Of a DNA stretch of 5,520 nucleotides, positions 5,408-5,520 are shown piece after piece. The notes beneath the pieces were generated by a model. The model had not been told where the DNA came from, ran no database searches, and saw only the letters and a list, made by a program, of their open reading frames with translations. The position numbers and the translations under genes were made by a program. Numbering within the stretch: the first letter of the stretch is position 1; every line of letters begins with the position of its first letter. Source of the stretch: Flavobacteriales bacterium (lineage in GTDB: Bacteria; Bacteroidota; Bacteroidia; Flavobacteriales; Flavobacteriaceae); the NCBI GenBank assembly GCA_027032855.1, contig JALVLX010000053.1, positions 1-5,520 of the forward strand. The letters are read 5' to 3'.

Positions 5408-5482
5408 GAGCCCCGTAGGGGCGTACTGTTTGTAGTTGGTAGAATGTTGTTTTAATGATAAAAGCCCCGTAGGGGTGACCTG
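5408..5482. repeat. Two direct copies of the GAGCCCCGTAGGGGCG repeat, 54 bp apart
   Basis: GCCCCGTAGGGG occurs at 5410-5421 and 5464-5475. Each core is a small palindrome, CCCC-GTA-GGGG. The second copy continues into TGACCTG and the first into CGTACTGTTTGTAG. From memory, AGCCCCGTAGGGGCGACCTGTTTGTAG-like repeats are frequent between genes in Bacteroidetes genomes; this was not verified by a search. Confidence 0.75.
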
Positions 5483-5520
5483 AAAATAAATAATGTTTGT
5501 AACAGGTCGCTCCTACGGAG
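5464..5520. repeat. Inverted pair of the CCCCGTAGGGG repeat forming a large hairpin, reaching the window edge
   Basis: CAGGTCGCTCCTACGGAG at 5503-5520 is the reverse complement of a third copy and pairs with 5465-5482. The 18-bp stem has one mismatch and two G-T pairs, with a 20-nt A+T-rich loop (5483-5502). Such paired inverted copies are typical of REP/BIME-like elements. The element may continue beyond 5520. Confidence 0.65.

Overview
The window looks like a chromosomal segment of a low-GC Bacteroidetes (Flavobacteriia/Bacteroidales-like). The reasons are a 7TM-HD c-di-AMP phosphodiesterase of the PgpH type, two Sec/SPII lipoproteins of families common in that phylum, genes without Shine-Dalgarno sequences but with A-rich leaders, two promoters that fit the Bacteroidetes TTG-N(17-23)-TAnnTTTG pattern, and GTAGAGAYG- and GAGCCCCGTAGGGG-type palindromic intergenic repeats. 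The species cannot be named from the sequence alone.

Left part (1-1676): the 3' four-fifths of pgpH, with the end of the extracellular domain, a multi-helix membrane domain and a complete HD phosphohydrolase domain. A 502-bp gene-free stretch follows (1677-2178). It is filled with degenerate palindromic repeats that all begin GTAGA, plus a possible weak terminator.

Middle (2179-3989): two lipoprotein genes on the + strand, 110 bp apart. The first is a small PrcB-like lipoprotein; the second is an M14 zinc carboxypeptidase lipoprotein with all expected catalytic residues. The stop codons of pgpH and of the PrcB-like gene lie at the same position of the same repeat motif (GTAGARATGTYGCATG), so a repeat insertion may have set both C-termini.

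Right part (3986-5520): a minus-strand accessory block. A Fic-domain protein (class II, with an N-terminal inhibitory motif and a C-terminal winged-helix-like region) converges on the M14 gene, and the two stop codons share a CTAG. The fic promoter carries two tandem TGATA-C-TATCA palindromes over the -7 box and start region, a likely operator and possibly autoregulatory. Upstream of fic lies a broken parDE toxin-antitoxin locus: the first 58 codons of parD run straight into the last 49 codons of parE in another frame, which points to an internal deletion that removed the parD tail and parE head. The parD promoter, with an ATACCAA-N3-TTGGTAT operator inside it, is intact. The window ends in three copies (two direct, one inverted) of a CCCCGTAGGGG repeat.

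The most informative observations are the parDE deletion scar, the double operator in front of fic, and the stop codons supplied by repeats. I see no complete, clearly novel multi-gene system here.
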